A stretch of 46,252 nucleotides of DNA from Bacteroidota bacterium (GTDB lineage: Bacteria; Bacteroidota; Bacteroidia; AKYH767-A; 2013-40CM-41-45): NCBI GenBank assembly GCA_003151745.1, contig PLYJ01000279.1:1-46252 (forward strand). The letters run 5' to 3'. A model generated the notes under the pieces. It was not told the DNA's origin, did not search any database, and was given only the letters and a program-made list of their open reading frames with translations. Each line of letters opens with the position of its first letter. The stretch's first letter is position 1. Shown here one piece after another: positions 26,032 through 33,670 of the stretch. Both the position numbers and the translations under genes were made by a program.

Positions 26032-27361
26032 TGCTGAGACTTAATTTTTTTTCTTTTGATTCGTCAATGAATTGTTCAATACAACTATCAATATCATCCA
26101 GCAACCCTCTCTTCTTAATTTTCAAGGTTTTGGTTTTTTGCAAAGCAAGTAGGTTGTGAATGAGTTCAACATCCTTTGGCTCCTGTTTACAGGACTTGCG
26201 AAGCAGGTCACTTTCTTGTTTTTGCTTTTCCTCTTGCTTGCTCATATCAAATTTGTATTTGTAAATTTTATTATAAATTTCCGACACTTTTGTTTTGAAA
26301 AATAAATCTCTGAACCAGTGAAACTGAATCAGAACCATCTCCTGATGCGAGATTAATTCAATACCTTCTGTTTTTTCAAGTTCTTTTTGTGCTTTTAATA
26401 TTCTCCTTAAAATCTCAACCCGTGTTTCAAATAAATAAGGACCCCATAAATTTTCTTTAACTGTTCCGTTCCTTCGTTCTTTTTGCCTATATCGTTCAGG
26501 ATTGTCCCTTGTTTCAACTAAGAAATTACGAATATCGGCAAGCGGTTGCATCCACTCCTCGCCATTATCAATAAGCCCTTCCATACTTTTATCCTTTGCT
26601 ACGACAGTACATGTCCAACACCCGAACCTACTACTGCCACAACTGGGTGTAGTGTCATCAATTACCAACGGACAATCACCGGCATTAGCATTACGATAAA
26701 GCGTTACCAATTCTTTGTGGTTGCCACCCCAGGGTGGGGGAACTTGGTTCAAATATTGCCACAATTCATTTGTGGTTATATCTTTTATTGGGGCATATAC
26801 ATAGACGTTTGGCAACAAATGTTTTCTAAGGCGTTGACCTTTTACTTCATGTTTTTTTATGGAAGCAGCCCTATTAGAACTTTCCGCACTACGTGTGCCC
26901 AAAAGAATAATTGCTTCTTCATTCATCGAAGCCGTTTCTTTGATGAATCTGGTTGTAGGGTCAATTTTTAAACGCTCTGTGCACCAACGATAGAATTTAT
27001 TCGGTGCCGGATAACCTAATCCAATTAAACGTACCCAAAAACTATCATCCAGTTTAGGAGTTGTCTCATGAACAATAATAGGAAAATCATTTAAGTTGGC
27101 TGACTTCTGAATTTTACGCAGTGTCGTATTGATAAATTTTACGATGCGTGGATTCTCCACTAAGGTATCGTTACATATGACATAAATCTGGCGTGTTAAA
27201 AGGATAGGTTCTATTCTTTTAAGTGCATTCCAAACCACTTGCAGAAGCATCGTGCTATCCTTACCACCACTGAAACCTATAATCCATGGGCGTGTTGGGT
27301 GCTCATCATAAAGGTATTGGTCAATAATCTCATTTTCAAGATGGGTTATATTAAAGGACAT
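26021..27361 (-). CDS. dndC: DndC sulfurtransferase (PAPS-reductase-like)
   Basis: A 446-residue adenine-nucleotide alpha-hydrolase fold protein. The PP-loop SGGKDS is at 31-36, with NDTLVENP at 64-71, FYRWCTERLKI near 123-133 and LLGTRSAESSNRA near 153-165. Cys230, Cys241, Cys248 and Cys251 are candidates for the 4Fe-4S cluster. DndC activates the DNA phosphate or transfers sulfur and interacts with DndA, DndD and DndE. It is the first gene of the operon; a TTG-18-TATATTTG promoter and a perfect operator-like dyad lie within 120 bp upstream. The C-terminal part is Lys-rich. Confidence 0.95.
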   Translation of the reverse strand: MSFNITHLENEIIDQYLYDEHPTRPWIIGFSGGKDSTMLLQVVWNALKRIEPILLTRQIYVICNDTLVENPRIVKFINTTLRKIQKSANLNDFPIIVHETTPKLDDSFWVRLIGLGYPAPNKFYRWCTERLKIDPTTRFIKETASMNEEAIILLGTRSAESSNRAASIKKHEVKGQRLRKHLLPNVYVYAPIKDITTNELWQYLNQVPPPWGGNHKELVTLYRNANAGDCPLVIDDTTPSCGSSRFGCWTCTVVAKDKSMEGLIDNGEEWMQPLADIRNFLVETRDNPERYRQKERRNGTVKENLWGPYLFETRVEILRRILKAQKELEKTEGIELISHQEMVLIQFHWFRDLFFKTKVSEIYNKIYKYKFDMSKQEEKQKQESDLLRKSCKQEPKDVELIHNLLALQKTKTLKIKKRGLLDDIDSCIEQFIDESKEKKLSLSNDN

Positions 27362-27380
27362 ATGGTCAACTAATTTTAAT

Positions 27381-27399
27381 ATGAGTGAATTCCACTCAT
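27381..27399. promoter_or_regulatory. Operator-like dyad in front of dndC
   Basis: Perfect 7-bp arms ATGAGTG and CACTCAT flank AATTC, centred 29 bp before the dndC start and inside the transcribed leader if the promoter at 27451-27479 is correct. It could be a repressor site, for example for DndB, or an RNA hairpin. Confidence 0.55.
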
Positions 27400-27450
27400 T
27401 ATGAGCAACTTATTAACAGAAGGCAGAATGTATTCAGCAAGCAAGAGATG

Positions 27451-27479
27451 CAAATATAGATTAAAATTTAACTCGTCAA
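27451..27479 (-). promoter_or_regulatory. Candidate promoter of the dnd operon
   Basis: On the minus strand, TTG (27477-27479, within TTGAC), an 18-bp spacer and TATATTTG (27451-27458) match the Bacteroidota TTTG/TAnnTTTG consensus. The leader to dndC would be about 80 nt. Confidence 0.55.
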
Positions 27480-27647
27480 TTTTTGACCGGAATGTTGAAA
27501 TTTACTATCATTTTAACAAATTTCATTTTACGCTTCCCTTTTTCTTTTTTTCATACTATTTATGTTTGAGAAAAGATTAAAAGTTGTTGTTCTGCTAACT
27601 TAAAATCAGCACTAAATCAGGCGAAGCGATTAATAACTAAAACACGC

Positions 27648-27717
27648 AATCAGATAATCACAGTGCTGTTAATGTTGAAAGAATGAAACTGAATAACAAC
27701 GCTAATCGGATTATCAC
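27648..27717 (+). promoter_or_regulatory. Direct repeat upstream of the FN3 protein gene
   Basis: AATCAGATAATCAC (27648-27661) and AATCGGATTATCAC (27704-27717) match at 12 of 14 bases, 56 bp apart. Both contain the TAATCAC/TTATCAC half-site resembling the arms of the palindromes at 29937 and 32236. A TATGTTTG box (about 27559-27566) lies upstream and could be the promoter. Confidence 0.4.
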
Positions 27718-27755
27718 TAAAAACACTTAACCTAAACTAAAAACAAACAATTATT

Positions 27756-28445
27756 ATGTCAAAACCTATCGTTTCAATTAAACTAAGTCCTAAAAACTAT
27801 GCAGGGCTTGTCAATCTTGGCAATCGTGTATTTGTCAGCATGACAGGAAATTTGAATTTTCCGACTCCATCACCTACTTTGGCTTCCCTTCAAACAGGCA
27901 TTACGGACGTTACCAATGCAATCGGGGTGTGGGGTCCCAAAGGGAACCGTGGTTCACACGCTGACCTTGTTGACCTTCGTCAGAAAGCGTTGACGCTTTC
28001 TCAACTGCTTAAATCAGAAGCACAGTATGTGCAAAATACAGCACAGACAGCCTCAGGAAGCGATTACATTTTAATGGGTGCCATTATTCAGACAAGCGGT
28101 TTCCAACTTGCAAATGCGAAGACACCGCAAGGTGTACTTCAAATGGTGCAAAACTATCACCAGTTCGTCACTCGTAAAATTAATAACAATCAAGTTAAAT
28201 TGAAGTGGAAAAAGCCGCTCAACACCACGAGTGCCGGCAACGTAAAATCTTACAAGATTTATCGTTCAGCAAGTTCTTCCTTCTCAGCAGCTACCGTTCT
28301 GTCGACAGTGACTAAAACTTCATTCGTCGACACTAATGCCACGGGTTCAGTTCAGACCTATTCTTATTGGATAGTTCCTGTCAACACGGCTGGCGATGGT
28401 GTTATGTCAGATATTTTGACCGTGACATTACCGATTGCTTCTTAA
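27756..28445 (+). CDS. Fibronectin type III domain protein carried by the element
   Basis: A 229-residue protein without a signal peptide. Residues 1-140 form a mostly helical domain beginning IVSIKLSPKNYAGLVNLGNRV, with the motif MTGNLNFPTPSPTLASL. Residues 145-229 form a fibronectin type III-like domain (VKLKWKKPLNTTSAGNVKSYKIYRS up to TYSYWIVPVNTAGDG). Proteins of this build are common in Bacteroidota mobile and phage-related regions, with unknown role. It is the only plus-strand gene between dndC and the Rep-like gene and has its own A-rich leader and a strong terminator, so it is an independent unit. Confidence 0.75.
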   Translation: MSKPIVSIKLSPKNYAGLVNLGNRVFVSMTGNLNFPTPSPTLASLQTGITDVTNAIGVWGPKGNRGSHADLVDLRQKALTLSQLLKSEAQYVQNTAQTASGSDYILMGAIIQTSGFQLANAKTPQGVLQMVQNYHQFVTRKINNNQVKLKWKKPLNTTSAGNVKSYKIYRSASSSFSAATVLSTVTKTSFVDTNATGSVQTYSYWIVPVNTAGDGVMSDILTVTLPIAS

Positions 28446-28480
28446 TAAGAACCTGCAAGTAATATTACTATGCTATTAAT

Positions 28481-28513
28481 ATATACCTACCTGGCTTTTA
28501 CAGGTAGGTATAT
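28481..28513. terminator. Bidirectional terminator between convergent genes
   Basis: A perfect 13-bp stem (ATATACCTACCTG, 28481-28493, with 28501-28513) has a seven-base loop. It lies between the stops of the FN3 gene (plus) and the Rep-like gene (minus) and serves both strands. Confidence 0.75.
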
Positions 28514-28521
28514 TTACTTGA

Positions 28522-29550
28522 TTACCTCAGTCTGTACTCACGTTTCCACTTTTCAATTCTCAAATACAACCAACTGCGTAAACCGTAGGTTTCAGCAAGT
28601 TGTTCGTAGGATGCCATGTAATATTCCTTTCCTGTCCTGTGAAATTCCAGGTATAACTTCTTTATAACTGGCTTGAAGGATGCATTCGATGCTGCTTGTT
28701 TGGCTTCCTTTACCTTCGCCAACTGAACTGTTTTGAACGCTGACCAATCAATAATGTGCTTCCTCTTCTTTGGCACTTCATTGTGTATATACTCTAAGTA
28801 ATGTCCGCCATGCTTCCTGAAAAAAGATGAAAGGTATGTAGCGTCTGACAACTGGGAGAAATCCGCTTCAAGAAATTCCGCCTGTTTTCTTTTTAACCGG
28901 AGTTCAATCCTGTCTATTTGTTTTTCAGGATGAATAAGTAAGCCGTTCATCTTCCAGAAATCTTCAATATAGGTCTTACCTGCCGCTTGAACCTCACTTT
29001 GCTTGTCATAAATGCTGATGTGCTTATCACCAAATCTTGAACCTGGAACAATGCTTTTAATTTTTCCCGTGCATTCATCCTTAGTCTGAGACACATTTTG
29101 AAGTGGCTGCTTGCGGTGATAGCAGTCAGATTCCATCAGCGATTTTTGCTTCTGTATAAAGTCATATCCATCTATGGCAATCTCAGCGTAAGCATATTTA
29201 TAGAACGTCAACCCCAATGCATTGAAGATTAACTTCAACTTCTCATGCAGTCCTTCTTCATATAAGATATTGTTTGCTAAATTCAGACGTGTTGGATTGG
29301 AAATCTTATAACGCAACCGGTGATTATCTCCACAGAAGAAACTGGCTACCTGCTGTTCCTTCAAATGAATGTCAAAGGAGTAGTTGAAAAAAGGATTGTT
29401 CTTAATGCACGGATAAAGTTTAACTTCATCCGTGAGCATAATCCCATCTGGAATATCACTGTATGAGCGTCTATTCCAGAAAGGATTAGTGCAGGATGCA
29501 ATCAACTCTAACCTATCCATGCAAATAGTATAAGGACAATCCTTTTCCAT
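28522..29550 (-). CDS. Replication-initiator-like (Rep_trans-type) protein
   Basis: A 342-residue protein resembling rolling-circle replication initiators of plasmids and conjugative elements. The segments that suggest this are a central KHISIYDKQSEV (near 185, Tyr-Asp-Lys with a following Glu) and DRIELRLKRKQAEFLE (near 220), a pattern typical of Rep_trans proteins; similar proteins occur in Bacteroidota elements. An alternative start at Met11 (MDRLEL) is possible. It is preceded by the second helix-turn-helix gene (31-bp gap), so the two may be co-transcribed. The Rep assignment is by motif resemblance only. Confidence 0.55.
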   Translation of the reverse strand: MEKDCPYTICMDRLELIASCTNPFWNRRSYSDIPDGIMLTDEVKLYPCIKNNPFFNYSFDIHLKEQQVASFFCGDNHRLRYKISNPTRLNLANNILYEEGLHEKLKLIFNALGLTFYKYAYAEIAIDGYDFIQKQKSLMESDCYHRKQPLQNVSQTKDECTGKIKSIVPGSRFGDKHISIYDKQSEVQAAGKTYIEDFWKMNGLLIHPEKQIDRIELRLKRKQAEFLEADFSQLSDATYLSSFFRKHGGHYLEYIHNEVPKKRKHIIDWSAFKTVQLAKVKEAKQAASNASFKPVIKKLYLEFHRTGKEYYMASYEQLAETYGLRSWLYLRIEKWKREYRLR

Positions 29551-29581
29551 GCGAATCTTAAAATCCCAGCCCTTGTTCTAC

Positions 29582-29875
29582 TTAGGCGTTGGGGTTTCGC
29601 ATGTTGTTGTCCATCATGTCATGAATTTCCTTCTCCGGGTAGTAGTAGGTCTTACCTACGGTGGTGAAAGGAATCTCACGGTTGTTCCGCATGTCACGCA
29701 GGCGGTTGTCGGAAACACTTAGTAGGGTCCGAACATCACGGGAACGCAGGTAACCCCGTTTTGACGTCTTCTTTTCCGGCGTTGCTTCATTTGAAGTCTT
29801 CTGCCCGAATAATTTGGAAATCTTTTCCCAAAGTTCATTCAGGTCTTTCTTGGTAACGATTGAATTTACATCCAT
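29582..29875 (-). CDS. Helix-turn-helix (excisionase/MerR-like) protein
   Basis: A 97-residue protein. The first 45 residues are helical and charged (MDVNSIVTKKDLNELWEKI). Residues 46-97 are an excisionase-type helix-turn-helix: LRSRDVRTLLSVSDNRLRDMRNNREIPFTTVGKTYYYPEKEIHDMM. It is the typical small DNA-binding protein found next to Rep or Mob genes in Bacteroidota elements. The perfect palindrome at 29937-29955 is 62 bp upstream of its start and may be its own operator. Confidence 0.85.
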   Translation of the reverse strand: MDVNSIVTKKDLNELWEKISKLFGQKTSNEATPEKKTSKRGYLRSRDVRTLLSVSDNRLRDMRNNREIPFTTVGKTYYYPEKEIHDMMDNNMRNPNA

Positions 29876-29936
29876 AGATATAACGTGTTATATATATTTA
29901 TGAATGCAAGAAACTACAATACGCAGGGGAAAGCGA

Positions 29937-29955
29937 GTAATCACCTGGTGATTAC
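29937..29955. promoter_or_regulatory. Palindrome GTAATCACC-T-GGTGATTAC, copy 1
   Basis: Perfect 9-bp arms around a single T, identical to 32236-32254. A partial half-site (GGTAATCA) follows at 29960-29967. It is upstream of the helix-turn-helix gene and next to the 3' end of the hypothetical gene at 29965. It is a strong candidate for a dimeric regulator or recombinase-accessory site. Confidence 0.75.
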
Positions 29956-29964
29956 CATTGGTAA

Positions 29965-30840
29965 TCAGCGAATTAAATCGCTCGGAGATTTGTCAATTAC
30001 TTCGTTTTTTATGTTCTCAATATGGTGTTTCAATGTAATAAGAGCGTCCTCTAACTTCTTAATGACTTCCTTTCTTGCATGTTCTGGATTTTTTGCACCG
30101 TTCTCTATATCTGAAATCAAACCATTAATTGCTTTCATTTTTTGAGGCTTACCGTCCTCACCTTTATAAAGGCAGTAGGTCTGTATGAAAGAAACCATGT
30201 CCCCACGTCCCGACTCAATGAACTCTACTTTTTTAAAGAGCCAGTATAAAACCGTTAGCTCAATTCTGCTGCAAGAGAAAAATAATTGTTGATACGGAGC
30301 CGATAAATCGGCAGGTTCCTCTTTTATATCTAATGTGGATGAATCGCTTGTTTGATTTTTGGTTTCAGAATTTACGGCAGGTGCTGAAAGAGAATTCATT
30401 GAATGAAGTTCAATGTATTCACGACATTGCTGTATATAGTATAACTGGAAATTAACTATTTGTTCTACAAGATGCAGTTGGTTTTCCCTATACTGTTCTT
30501 TCATTCTTGCATTGGCTACCTTCCTTTCTTCTTCATCGGGGAATTCTGCTTCCGTGAGTGGAAGGCGATAAGCCGTTACGTTTTCTTTAAGTTGAAAGGA
30601 TAATTCCTTTTCCATCTCACTTAGTCCGGTCTGCAAAATTCCTATGTAAGTCCGGGCATTCGCATCCATCAGGTTGTTTTCAAATTCTTGCTTGAAAGAA
30701 TTGAAAGCACTTTTTAGGTGAACTTCAAGCGTGCCACGCTGCTGTACTTGAACACCGCAGTAATAAACATTTCCTGCATCCGTGTGCATTTCAAACTGGC
30801 GTAGCAAATTGAAGAAGTTATTCTTTGCGTTAAATTCCAT
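29965..30840 (-). CDS. Hypothetical element-encoded protein (RteC-like region by position)
   Basis: A 291-residue soluble, mostly helical, acidic protein with no motif I can name securely. The C-terminal third (LFFSCSRIELTVLYWLFKKVEFI to INGLISDIENGAKNPEHARKEVIKKLEDAL) resembles the helical region of RteC-type regulators of Bacteroidota conjugative transposons; this is only a resemblance. I start at ATG 30840 because an intrinsic terminator of the integrase gene lies at 30866-30890; the longer frame to 30948 would overlap both. It follows the integrase gene on the same strand. Confidence 0.65.
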   Translation of the reverse strand: MEFNAKNNFFNLLRQFEMHTDAGNVYYCGVQVQQRGTLEVHLKSAFNSFKQEFENNLMDANARTYIGILQTGLSEMEKELSFQLKENVTAYRLPLTEAEFPDEEERKVANARMKEQYRENQLHLVEQIVNFQLYYIQQCREYIELHSMNSLSAPAVNSETKNQTSDSSTLDIKEEPADLSAPYQQLFFSCSRIELTVLYWLFKKVEFIESGRGDMVSFIQTYCLYKGEDGKPQKMKAINGLISDIENGAKNPEHARKEVIKKLEDALITLKHHIENIKNEVIDKSPSDLIR

Positions 30841-30865
30841 GATTAATGGGTTTTGATTAAAAACA

Positions 30866-30890
30866 GGAAAGGAGCATAACGCTCCTTTCC
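30866..30890 (-). terminator. Intrinsic terminator of the integrase gene
   Basis: Perfect 10-bp arms (GGAAAGGAGC/GCTCCTTTCC) around a five-base loop, followed on the minus strand by TGTTTTT. It starts 27 bp after the integrase stop and sets the upstream limit for the next gene. Confidence 0.8.
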
Positions 30891-30916
30891 CCACAAAATT
30901 ACGCACAAAAACCTTA

Positions 30917-32173
30917 TCAGGCAACGGATTGCGAATCATCGGAAGCATTTTTATCTTTCTTCGGATAAAGGGCTTTCAACTTTTTCATATCGTTGCTGAC
31001 TTGTAAGTTCAGAATCTTAGCGTAATGCTGCGTTGTCGAAATCCGCTTGTGTCCCATCATTTTACTGACCGTTTCGATTGGAACACCCTTTGAAAGTGTA
31101 ACGGTTGTAGCAAAAGTGTGTCTGCCGACATAGTAGTGGAGATTTTTATTGATGCCACATAGAACTGCAATCTCCTTTAAGTACGCATTCAGTTTTTGGT
31201 TACTGCGACCAGGAAGCAGACTTCCTGTTACAAGGCACTCAGGATGATTTCTATACTTTTCAATAATTGCTAATGCCGGGGGTAATAACATCACATCGCT
31301 TTTGATATGTGTCTTTTGACGGTCGGTGAAAATCCATTTTTCACCGTCAATGTGGTTTATGACATCTTCTCTTTCGAGGTTCATCACATCGCAAGGCGAA
31401 TATGAGGTATAGCAGGAAAAAAGAAACAAGTCTTTAACCACGTTTAGTCTGTCCAATGAGAAAACTTTGTTTTCTATCGCTGCTAACTCTTCATCATTCA
31501 GGTAAATAGTTTCTACTTCTACTAATTTCCCCTCATAATGCCTGAACGGGTCCACTGTAAGCCAATCATGTTTCAATCCCATGGCAATCACAGCCCGTAG
31601 ATTCTGACAATATTTAACGGTTGTATTATTGCCAATGCTTCGAGCGTTGCGTAGATACAAATCAAAGCGGTCAATGAATTCAAGATTCAACTTCTTCAAC
31701 TGGTAATCTGCTTTGTCATACTGGTGCTTAATAAATTCTTGAAGCAACCGCTTGATGGTTTCGTAACGCTCCAACGTTCCATCTGATTTCAACTTTGCTT
31801 CAACTTTGGCTTTTAACTTTTCAAGGTAAAAATCGCATAACTCAACCAACGTTTTCTGATTGGTTTCTTCTCCCCTGAACTCACTGAGCACAGAATCCGG
31901 GTTTACTTCAACTCCCTTATCAAGTAAAGTGCGTTTGGCTTCTCTTAACTTGGCTTCAACTCTCCTGATTTCGTTACGCTGGTCAATTTCTTCTTTTGAC
32001 TTTGTGTTCATCAGGCGGTTGGTCAACTTCCACCTGTCAGGCAGAACCCATTCGCCGGTGCTAAACGTTAAACGATTGCCATCAATAGTAAGACGGCAGT
32101 AGATTGGGGCTTTCCCCGTTTCCAAATTTTGCTTATCTCCTTTGAGATAAAACATGACATTGAATGTTTTCAT
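30917..32173 (-). CDS. int: IntDOT-like tyrosine recombinase (integrase)
   Basis: A 418-residue integrase with an N-terminal arm-binding domain (FYLKGDKQNLETGKAPIYCRLTIDG), a SAM-like core-binding domain (about 105-205) and the catalytic domain (about 220-400). Visible active-site elements are the beta-strand Lys in RQKTHIKSD, the Arg in YVGRHTFATT, the His in GHKRIS and the nucleophile Tyr in TTQHYAKI. The usual first catalytic Arg (TGLR) is absent: this part reads CYTSYSPCDVMNL, as in IntDOT relatives; the HxxR His is replaced by Tyr. It is 265 bp from tRNA-Ser, its likely target. Confidence 0.9.
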   Translation of the reverse strand: MKTFNVMFYLKGDKQNLETGKAPIYCRLTIDGNRLTFSTGEWVLPDRWKLTNRLMNTKSKEEIDQRNEIRRVEAKLREAKRTLLDKGVEVNPDSVLSEFRGEETNQKTLVELCDFYLEKLKAKVEAKLKSDGTLERYETIKRLLQEFIKHQYDKADYQLKKLNLEFIDRFDLYLRNARSIGNNTTVKYCQNLRAVIAMGLKHDWLTVDPFRHYEGKLVEVETIYLNDEELAAIENKVFSLDRLNVVKDLFLFSCYTSYSPCDVMNLEREDVINHIDGEKWIFTDRQKTHIKSDVMLLPPALAIIEKYRNHPECLVTGSLLPGRSNQKLNAYLKEIAVLCGINKNLHYYVGRHTFATTVTLSKGVPIETVSKMMGHKRISTTQHYAKILNLQVSNDMKKLKALYPKKDKNASDDSQSVA

Positions 32174-32235
32174 TTGCTTTTAGTTTTTAATGATTAATTT
32201 TTAAGCAAGAAACATTCATTGAGAGCGGACTTCAA

Positions 32236-32270
32236 GTAATCACCTGGTGATTACCCTTGACTATCAAGGG
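32236..32270. promoter_or_regulatory. Twin palindromes upstream of the integrase
   Basis: The first palindrome (32236-32254) is an exact copy of GTAATCACC-T-GGTGATTAC at 29937. A second, CCCTTGA-CTA-TCAAGGG (32254-32270), overlaps it by one base. They lie 63-97 bp before the integrase start. The TATCAAGGGTTT part is also present at the left end (15511-15522). They could be operator and arm-type recombinase sites. Confidence 0.7.
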
Positions 32271-32437
32271 TTTGAGAGTGTTACCCCTAAACGTGTTTTT
32301 TGGAATGATGAAACCGAAAAGGGGAACTCAAAGGTGCGTTATTAAGGATTTTTTGCGGAAGGTATAAAAACGCAAAAACCCTGAAAGCCTTATCCTTACA
32401 GGGTTTGATGACTATTGCGGATTCTTGATGTTTGCTG

Positions 32438-32527
32438 TGGCGGAGAGGGTGGGATTCGAACCCACGTAACGGTTTCCCGTTAACAAACTTTCCAGGCTTG
32501 CTCCTTCAGCCACTCGGACACCTCTCC
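32438..32527 (-). tRNA. tRNA-Ser (anticodon GGA)
   Basis: A type II tRNA on the minus strand. Acceptor arms GGAGAGG/CCTCTCC, D-arm GTCCGAGTGGCTGAAGGAGC, anticodon loop CTGGAAA (GGA), a long variable arm (TAACGGGAAACCGTTA) and T-arm with GGTTCGAATCC. The CCA is encoded at 32440-32438. The integrative element abuts its 3' end and leaves the gene intact. Confidence 0.97.
32439..32452 (+). other. Attachment-site repeat in tRNA-Ser
   Basis: GGCGGAGAGGGTGG, identical to 15468-15481, covers the CC of the tRNA CCA, the discriminator, the 3' acceptor strand and the first base pairs of the T-arm. This is where tRNA-targeting recombinases usually cross over. Confidence 0.7.
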
Positions 32528-32626
32528 GGAAAGGGGGCGCAAATTAAGAAAATATAACTGTGCTGCGCCTTCGCTTAGCATCTATATTAATATTGTTTTT
32601 TTAATGGCTTAGGCGAAACAAGGCTG

Positions 32627-33640
32627 TTAGTCATTCATTTCACCCCTGAGACCCCTTTGTAAAAACTTCTCTACTTCCTGCTTTGTTAATCCCTGTCCAA
32701 GTATAAACATCAGCTTGGTCAATGCTGATTCAGTGGTGAGGTCTGCGCCGCTGATTACTCCTATTTCTTTAAGATGAATGCTGGTTTCATACTTGCCTTG
32801 CTCCACAGTGCCTCCGCTGCATTGTGAAACATTGAGGATAATAATTCCTTTGCTGATTGCTTTTTTTAAGAGGTCAATAAACCATTTATCAGTAGGTGCA
32901 TTTCCGCTGCCGAAAGTTTCAAGCACAACTGCTTTAAGATGTTTTGCACTAAGCGTGCCTTCCATCACTTCCTTTGAAATGCCGGGAAAGATTTTTATTA
33001 ATGCAACATTCGTGTTGAATGCAGTGTTAACTTTGAGCTTAGTATTTCCCTTCTTGGTTTTTAAGATTGCGTCGGCATTGAATTGAATGTTCACGCCTGC
33101 TTCGGCAAGCAAAGGATAATTGAGCGAATGAAAAGCATCGAACTTGCTGGAAGTATATTTCTCTGTTCTGTTGCCCCTGAATAATTGATTGTTGAAATAA
33201 ATACAGACTTCAGGAACAACGGTATCCGATGCAGCAATTTCAACGGTAGTGATTAAATTTCTTTTTGCATCCGTGCGTATAGCTCCAAGCGGAAGCTGCG
33301 AACCTGTGAGGATTATAGGCTTGCCAAGGTTCTCCAGCATAAAGCTTAAGGCAGAAGCAGTGTATGCCATCGTATCCGTGCCATGAAGAACTATAAAGCC
33401 ATCATAATTTGAATAATTTTTTTCAACCTGATTTGCAAGCTCCACCCAAAACGAAGGCTGCACATTGGAAGAATCAATCGGCTTTTTAAAAGAATGAAAG
33501 TCAATGCTGCAATGCAAGCGTTTCAACTCGGGAAGATGTTCTGTGATCTTGCCAAAGTCGAATGGCTTGAGGGTGCCGTTCTTTGCATCGTGAATCATGC
33601 CTATGGTTCCACCGGTGTATATGATCAGAATTCTCTTCAC
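32627..33640 (-). CDS. ansA: L-asparaginase, type I (cytoplasmic)
   Basis: A 337-residue enzyme that hydrolyses L-asparagine to aspartate and ammonia. The first catalytic Thr is in TGGTIGM at 9-15. The second motif HGTDTMAYTA at 86-95 contains the second catalytic Thr and the Asp. LILTGSQLPLG-like and KRNL segments follow. There is no signal peptide, so it belongs to the cytosolic type I group. The stop is 100 bp past tRNA-Ser. A 21-bp hairpin separates it from the AtpZ gene upstream. Confidence 0.93.
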   Translation of the reverse strand: MKRILIIYTGGTIGMIHDAKNGTLKPFDFGKITEHLPELKRLHCSIDFHSFKKPIDSSNVQPSFWVELANQVEKNYSNYDGFIVLHGTDTMAYTASALSFMLENLGKPIILTGSQLPLGAIRTDAKRNLITTVEIAASDTVVPEVCIYFNNQLFRGNRTEKYTSSKFDAFHSLNYPLLAEAGVNIQFNADAILKTKKGNTKLKVNTAFNTNVALIKIFPGISKEVMEGTLSAKHLKAVVLETFGSGNAPTDKWFIDLLKKAISKGIIILNVSQCSGGTVEQGKYETSIHLKEIGVISGADLTTESALTKLMFILGQGLTKQEVEKFLQRGLRGEMND

Positions 33641-33670
33641 GATTAAAAACTATTCAAATTTTGAAATAAG

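Larger units (their letters stand above)
15468..32452. mobile_element. ~17 kb integrative element carrying a Dnd phosphorothioation island
   Basis: The bounds are the 14-bp direct repeats at 15468-15481 and 32439-32452, the latter in tRNA-Ser. Inside are an IntDOT-like recombinase beside the tRNA, a hypothetical protein, two helix-turn-helix proteins, a Rep-like protein, an FN3-domain protein, the dnd cluster and a 1.5-kb non-coding left end. Both ends also share TATCAAGGGTTT (15511-15522, 32262-32273) and a GGGTAACAC motif (15553-15561; inverted at 32278-32286). No conjugation genes are present, so transfer would need help from another element. Confidence 0.75.

Noticed and set aside
30841-30948. 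Longer N-terminus (to 30948) for the hypothetical protein after the integrase
   Set aside because: It would overlap the integrase stop and run through its terminator; ATG 30840 fits better.
17094-32173. Hidden dndF, dndG, dndH, sspE or pbe genes in the element
   Set aside because: All frames were read; none has DUF262/HNH, DndF/G-type or separate DndH features. The only HerA-like motor is fused to DndE.
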